47,337 bases of DNA from Paracoccus maritimus. GTDB taxonomy: Bacteria; Pseudomonadota; Alphaproteobacteria; Rhodobacterales; Rhodobacteraceae. The stretch spans positions 1-47,337 of the forward strand of contig NZ_JANAVZ010000015.1 in NCBI RefSeq assembly GCF_025195095.1. Reading direction: 5' to 3'. The stretch's first letter is position 1, and each line of letters begins with the position of its first letter. Below the pieces are notes generated by a model. That model saw only the letters and a list, made by a program, of their open reading frames with translations, was not told where the DNA came from and ran no database searches. The position numbers and the translations under genes are program-made. Below, piece after piece: positions 43,534 to 47,337 of this stretch.

Positions 43534-43559
43534 GGGCGCGCGGCCCGGCCCGCGCGTCC
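43534..43559 (+). terminator. Intercistronic hairpin between tauK and tauL
   Basis: GGGCGCGCGG pairs with CCGCGCGTCC over ten positions with one G-U, loop of six bases, starting three bases after the tauK stop codon. A short pyrimidine-rich tract follows further on. It probably boosts receptor mRNA relative to the permeases. Confidence 0.55.
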
Positions 43560-43604
43560 CCGTTTGCCGCCTGTCCTTTTCGCTGCCCCCTTCGGAGGCC
43601 CGTC

Positions 43605-44162
43605 ATGTCTGCGCTCTGGTCGTTTCTCGACAGGTTCGAAAGCCATGTTTGCCGCGTTCTGCTTGCTGTCTTCGTGACGCTGCTGTTCGTGCAGATCGTG
43701 TCCCGCCAGATCTTCGGTTTCTCGATCACCTGGATCGAGGAACTGTCGATCATCCTGTTCGTCTGGTTCGCCTATTTCGGGGCGTCCTACGCCGCCCGGA
43801 TCGCTGCCCATAACCGCGTGACCTTTCACCTGAATGCGCTGCCCCGGACCAAGGCACGCATCATCGAGGCGATGGGCGACGCGTTCTGGATTGCATTCAA
43901 CCTGGTCTTCGTCTGGCAATCGATCGAATTCATCAGCCGGCTGAAGCCGTTCGTGAAGGCCCAGACCCTGGGCTGGGAGATGCGCCATGTCTATCTGGCG
44001 TTGCCCATCGCCTTCACGCTGATGACGCTGCGGATCCTGCAGGTGAATTATTTGAAGCTGGTACGCGGCATCGATCCGACCGATCCCGACAAGGCCAGCG
44101 TTCAGGCGGCGCTGGAACTGGCCGAGGACGAGAAGCGCAACTTCGAGAAGGGGGAACACTGA
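43605..44162 (+). CDS. tauL: TRAP transporter small permease, probable TauL
   Basis: 185 residues with the four-helix DctQ fold: VLLAVFVTLLFVQIVSRQIF, SITWIEELSIILFVWFAYFG, DAFWIAFNLVFVWQSIEFIS and HVYLALPIAFTLMTLRILQV. GGAGG lies six bases before the ATG. Its stop codon shares a base with the start codon of the large permease gene, so the two subunits are coupled. Confidence 0.9.
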   Translation: MSALWSFLDRFESHVCRVLLAVFVTLLFVQIVSRQIFGFSITWIEELSIILFVWFAYFGASYAARIAAHNRVTFHLNALPRTKARIIEAMGDAFWIAFNLVFVWQSIEFISRLKPFVKAQTLGWEMRHVYLALPIAFTLMTLRILQVNYLKLVRGIDPTDPDKASVQAALELAEDEKRNFEKGEH

Positions 44163-45502
44163 TGGATTCCCTGCTGATCGAGATCCTGTTCGGCGCCTTC
44201 TTCGCACTTCTCGTCCTTGGCGCCCCGATCACCGTGGCGCTTGGCGTCTCGTCGCTGGCCGCGATGCTGTATCTGGGCGACAACCCGATCAAGATGGTGC
44301 AGATGGCGTGGTCCTCGGTGGGTTCGTTCCCGCTGATGGCGCTGCCTGCCTTCATCCTGGCCGGCGCGCTGATGGAGGCCGCGGGCCTGTCGCGGCGGCT
44401 GATCAACGTGGCCGAAAGCCTGGCAGGTCCGTTCACCGGCGGGCTGTCCGCCGCCACCGTGATGGCCTGCCTGTTCTTCGGCGCGATCTCTGGTTCGGGT
44501 CCGGCCACCACCGCCGCCGTCGGCATGCTGATGATCCCGGCGATGGTGCGGCAGGGGTACGGCGCGGGCTACGCCGCGTCGGTGACCGCCGCGGCAGGTG
44601 GGCTTGGCATCATCATCCCGCCATCGATCCCGATGGTGATCTACGGCATCTCGGCCATGGGCATGCAACCGCCACCCGAGGCGATCGAGGCACATGGCGC
44701 GTTCCAGTCGGTGTCGATCTCGAAGCTGTTCATCGCCGGGTTCCTGCCGGGCGTGGTGATGGCCGGCGGCCTGCTGACCATGAACTATATCCGTTGCCGG
44801 ATGCGCGGCTTCCACGGGTCGTCCGAGCCGCTGTCGGTCGGCAAGATCCTGTCGGCCTGCTATCATGGCTTCTGGGCGCTGCTGGCCCCGGTGGTGATCC
44901 TGGGCGGCATCTATTCTGGCTTCTTCACCCCGACCGAGGCCGCCATCGTCGCGATCTTCTACACGCTGTTCGTGGGTGGGGTGATCTATCGCGAACTGGA
45001 TCTGCGCCAGATGGTCAAGTCGCTGGACACCACGACCTGGCTTGCCGGGCGTGTGCTGCTGGTCCTGTTCACCGCCACGATCTTCGGCCGCATCCTGGTC
45101 GAGAACAACGTGCCGGGCGTGATCGCGGGCGGCATCCTGTCGCTGACCGACAACATCTACCTTATCTGGGCGATGGTGATCGGTCTTCTGCTGATCATCG
45201 GCATGTTCATGGAAACGCTGGCCGCGATCATGATCCTGGTGCCGGTCATGCTGCCTGTGGCCTACATGATGGGCATTGATCCGATCCATTTCGGGATCGT
45301 CATGATCTGCACCCTGTCGGTCGGCTTCCAGACCCCGCCCCTTGGCGAGAACCTGTTCATCGCCTCGGGTATCTCGGGCATCTCGATCGAGCGGATCAGC
45401 CTGCGGGCCATCCCGTTCGCGATCGCCTCTGTCACCGCAATCTTCATCATCGCCATCTTCCCGGAAATCGCCCTGTGGCTGCCCCGGATGATGGGCTACT
45501 GA
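44162..45502 (+). CDS. tauM: TRAP transporter large permease, probable TauM
   Basis: 446 residues, DctM family, with a membrane segment pattern over the full length. Hallmarks are ALPAFILAGALMEAAGLSRR, FGAISGSGPATTAAVGMLMI, GGLGIIIPPSIPMVIYGISA and VGFQTPPLGENLFIASGISG. It is translationally coupled to tauL and followed after 16 bases by tauX. Na+-coupled uptake is the family mechanism. Confidence 0.93.
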   Translation: MDSLLIEILFGAFFALLVLGAPITVALGVSSLAAMLYLGDNPIKMVQMAWSSVGSFPLMALPAFILAGALMEAAGLSRRLINVAESLAGPFTGGLSAATVMACLFFGAISGSGPATTAAVGMLMIPAMVRQGYGAGYAASVTAAAGGLGIIIPPSIPMVIYGISAMGMQPPPEAIEAHGAFQSVSISKLFIAGFLPGVVMAGGLLTMNYIRCRMRGFHGSSEPLSVGKILSACYHGFWALLAPVVILGGIYSGFFTPTEAAIVAIFYTLFVGGVIYRELDLRQMVKSLDTTTWLAGRVLLVLFTATIFGRILVENNVPGVIAGGILSLTDNIYLIWAMVIGLLLIIGMFMETLAAIMILVPVMLPVAYMMGIDPIHFGIVMICTLSVGFQTPPLGENLFIASGISGISIERISLRAIPFAIASVTAIFIIAIFPEIALWLPRMMGY

Positions 45503-45518
45503 CGCAAGGAGTCCACAC

Positions 45519-45926
45519 ATGACCGCCACGACCACCCGCACACTGACCGCCGACGACCTGAAGGCCACCTTCGACGCCTTCAACCGCCACGACATCGACG
45601 GGGTGATGACCCATTTCGCCGATGACTGCGTGTTCTTCACCGTCGCGGGCGAGAATGAATACGGCAACCGGATCGACGGCAAGCCCGCCATCGCCAAGGC
45701 TTTCGAGGGTGTCTGGACCGCGATGCCCGACGTCCAGTGGGCCGATCACAGCCATTTCCTGTCCGAGGATGGCACCCGCGGCGTCAGCCAGTGGACCTTC
45801 CGCGCCACCAATCCCGACGGCACGCGGACCGAGGTTCAGGGCGTCGATCTGTTCCGCATCCGTGACGGCCAGATCGTCGAAAAGCAGGCGATCCGCAAGC
45901 AACGTCCCTCTGTGCCGGCCAAGTGA
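45519..45926 (+). CDS. tauX: SnoaL/NTF2-fold protein, probable taurine dehydrogenase small subunit TauX
   Basis: 135 residues with the SnoaL-like fold: the N-terminal LKATFDAFNRHDIDGVMTHF, then FFTVAGENEYGNRIDGKPAI and the C-terminal EVQGVDLFRIRDGQIVEKQA. GGAG precedes the ATG. Small NTF2-fold proteins placed before an FAD oxidoreductase in tau clusters are annotated as TauX. The open alternative is a generic SnoaL protein. The downstream gene starts within nine bases, so both should be made together, consistent with subunits of one enzyme. Confidence 0.78.
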   Translation: MTATTTRTLTADDLKATFDAFNRHDIDGVMTHFADDCVFFTVAGENEYGNRIDGKPAIAKAFEGVWTAMPDVQWADHSHFLSEDGTRGVSQWTFRATNPDGTRTEVQGVDLFRIRDGQIVEKQAIRKQRPSVPAK

Positions 45927-45934
45927 GGAACGCA

Positions 45935-47326
45935 ATGGATGTGATGGCGAAAAGGGCAGGGTCGGTGCCGTTCGACCCGTTCTATGACCCCATGACTGCC
46001 CCGAACCTGGGTCCGGGTAGCGATTATGCGCCGACCTACTGGATCGGCACGGCGGGAGAGATCCCCGATGACGACGGCCCGGTCACCGGCGATATGGATG
46101 TCGATGTCGCCGTGATCGGGTCGGGCTATACCGGATTGTCGACGGCGATCCACCTGTCCAAGATGCATGGCATCAAGGCCACGGTGTTGGAGGCGAATGG
46201 TGTCGCTTACGGCTGTTCCACCCGCAACGGTGGTCAGGCACAGATCAGTTCGGGCCGCCTGAAGCGCAGCCAGTGGATCACCCGCTGGGGCCTTGATGCC
46301 GCGCGTGCGCTGCATGACGAGGTGGTCGAGGCCTTCGACCTGTTCCGCGGCCTGATCCGAGATCATGGCATCGACTGCCAGCCGCAGGACGGCGGCCATT
46401 ACTATATCGCCCACAAGGCCTCCGCGATGCCCGCGCTGGAATCCGAGACGCGGCTGCTGAACGAGACATTCGGCTATGGCGCGCGAATGCTGGACCGGGA
46501 TGAGCTGTTTCGGACCGTCGCCCGCGACCACGAGGCGCACGGCGCGATGTGGGAACCCGACGGCGTCGGCATCCACGCTGCCCGGCTGGCCTTCGGCTAT
46601 TTGCGCGTGGCCCGCGAACTGGGCGCGACGGTGCATCCCGACAGCCCGGTGCAAGGCTGGGTGCTGAAGGACGGCATCCACCATCTGCGCACGCCGGGCG
46701 GCACCGTCCGCGCACGGCGGGTGGCGGTGGCGACAGCGGCCTATGCGCCCCGCGCGCTGCATCCGCGGCTGAAGGACCGGCTGATGCCGATCATGTCGAA
46801 CAGCGTCGTAACGCGGGTGCTGACCCCGGATGAACTGGACGCGGTGGGTATCCGCAAGCTGTCGCCGCTGACGGATACCCGCACGCTGCGCCATTACTAC
46901 CGCCTGCTGCCCGACAACCGGCTGCAGATCGGCTCGCGCGCGGCGATCACCGGGCGCGACGCCGCCAACCCGGCGCATCTGAAGGCGCTGCGCGAGGGCA
47001 TGGCGCGGAAATTCCCGGTCCTGCGCGGGATCGATCTGGATTATTCATGGTGGGGCTGGGTCGATGTCAGCCATGACATGATGCCGCGCATCACCGGCCT
47101 GCCCGACCTGCCCGGCGCGTTCTACGCGCTTGGCTATGGCGGCAACGGGGTCATGTATTCCGCGATGGCCGGCCGCCGCATGGCGCAGCTTGTCGCGGGC
47201 GAGACGGTCCCCGACCTGCCGATCTTCAATACCGAATTGCCGCATGAGGGATGGAAGACGCCCTTCCGACGGCTTGGCCAATGGGGCCTCTACCATCTCT
47301 ACCACTTCCGCGACGAGCGCAAATAA
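45935..47326 (+). CDS. tauY: FAD-dependent oxidoreductase, probable taurine dehydrogenase large subunit TauY
   Basis: 463 residues of the DAO/glycine-oxidase family. The FAD motif DVAVIGSGYTGLSTAIHLSK lies near residue 55, followed by STRNGGQAQISSGRLKRSQW, and the C-terminal FAD contact is FYALGYGGNGVMYSAMAGRR. The start at 45935 has GAGG six bases upstream; an in-frame GTG at 45923 overlaps the tauX stop codon. Gamma-glutamylputrescine oxidase proteins look alike, but the TRAP transporter, MocR regulator and small subunit point to TauY, which deaminates taurine to sulfoacetaldehyde and passes electrons to cytochrome c or quinone. Confidence 0.8.
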   Translation: MDVMAKRAGSVPFDPFYDPMTAPNLGPGSDYAPTYWIGTAGEIPDDDGPVTGDMDVDVAVIGSGYTGLSTAIHLSKMHGIKATVLEANGVAYGCSTRNGGQAQISSGRLKRSQWITRWGLDAARALHDEVVEAFDLFRGLIRDHGIDCQPQDGGHYYIAHKASAMPALESETRLLNETFGYGARMLDRDELFRTVARDHEAHGAMWEPDGVGIHAARLAFGYLRVARELGATVHPDSPVQGWVLKDGIHHLRTPGGTVRARRVAVATAAYAPRALHPRLKDRLMPIMSNSVVTRVLTPDELDAVGIRKLSPLTDTRTLRHYYRLLPDNRLQIGSRAAITGRDAANPAHLKALREGMARKFPVLRGIDLDYSWWGWVDVSHDMMPRITGLPDLPGAFYALGYGGNGVMYSAMAGRRMAQLVAGETVPDLPIFNTELPHEGWKTPFRRLGQWGLYHLYHFRDERK

Positions 47327-47337
47327 GGAGCGACGCC
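47327..47337 (+). promoter_or_regulatory. Ribosome binding site of the next gene, cut by the window end
   Basis: GGAGCGACGCC directly follows the tauY stop codon. With a seven-base spacer after GGAG the next start codon would fall at the first base past the window. In the known tau cluster this gene is xsc. Confidence 0.5.

Noticed and set aside
45935..47326. Gamma-glutamylputrescine oxidase linked to the Pot transporter
   Set aside because: The gene is in an operon with a TRAP carrier and a TauX-like subunit under a TauR-like regulator, not with the polyamine genes.

Overview
The window is high-GC DNA of alphaproteobacterial type. The replication and partition genes, the MocR/TRAP/taurine-dehydrogenase layout and the codon usage all point to Rhodobacteraceae, most likely Paracoccus or a relative. 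It carries a plasmid backbone: a DnaA-domain replication initiator, parA and parB, partition-site-like palindromes, a toxin-antitoxin pair and a tyrosine recombinase. I therefore read it as part of a plasmid or chromid, not the main chromosome. No rRNA, tRNA, CRISPR array or transposase was seen.

Layout. (1) 30-5894: a GMC flavin dehydrogenase divergent from a TRAP transporter and an IclR regulator, best read as an isethionate module (IseJ/IseKLM/IseR type). (2) 5984-17720: a LacI-type regulator divergent from an eight-gene operon encoding an acylating aldehyde dehydrogenase (SauS type), an acyl-CoA ligase (SauT type), a tripartite tricarboxylate-type (TctCBA) transporter and SoeABC sulfite dehydrogenase; I read it as sulfoacetate uptake and catabolism with sulfite disposal. 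(3) 17737-24901: a LacI-controlled sugar or glycoside operon (binding protein, two permeases, ATPase, GH63-like hydrolase, PIG-L deacetylase). (4) 25010-31496: the plasmid maintenance region. (5) 31626-33891: a polar amino acid ABC transporter. (6) 34016-36079: an OmpA-domain protein with a very long acidic segment. (7) 36199-39974: a PotABCD-type polyamine transporter. (8) 40033-40857: an unknown membrane protein. (9) 40943-47326: tauR divergent from tauKLM-tauXY, a taurine module cut by the window edge.

How they fit together. Isethionate dehydrogenase, sulfoacetyl-CoA reduction and taurine dehydrogenase all yield sulfoacetaldehyde. Xsc would convert that to acetyl phosphate and sulfite, and SoeABC would oxidise the sulfite to sulfate. 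Three C2-sulfonate feeder routes and the sulfite sink therefore sit on one replicon. Xsc and Pta are not in the window. The known tauRKLMXY-xsc-tauZ-pta order, and a ribosome binding site in the last 11 bases, predict xsc just past the right end. Substrate assignments are inferred from family and context; the gene families themselves are clear.
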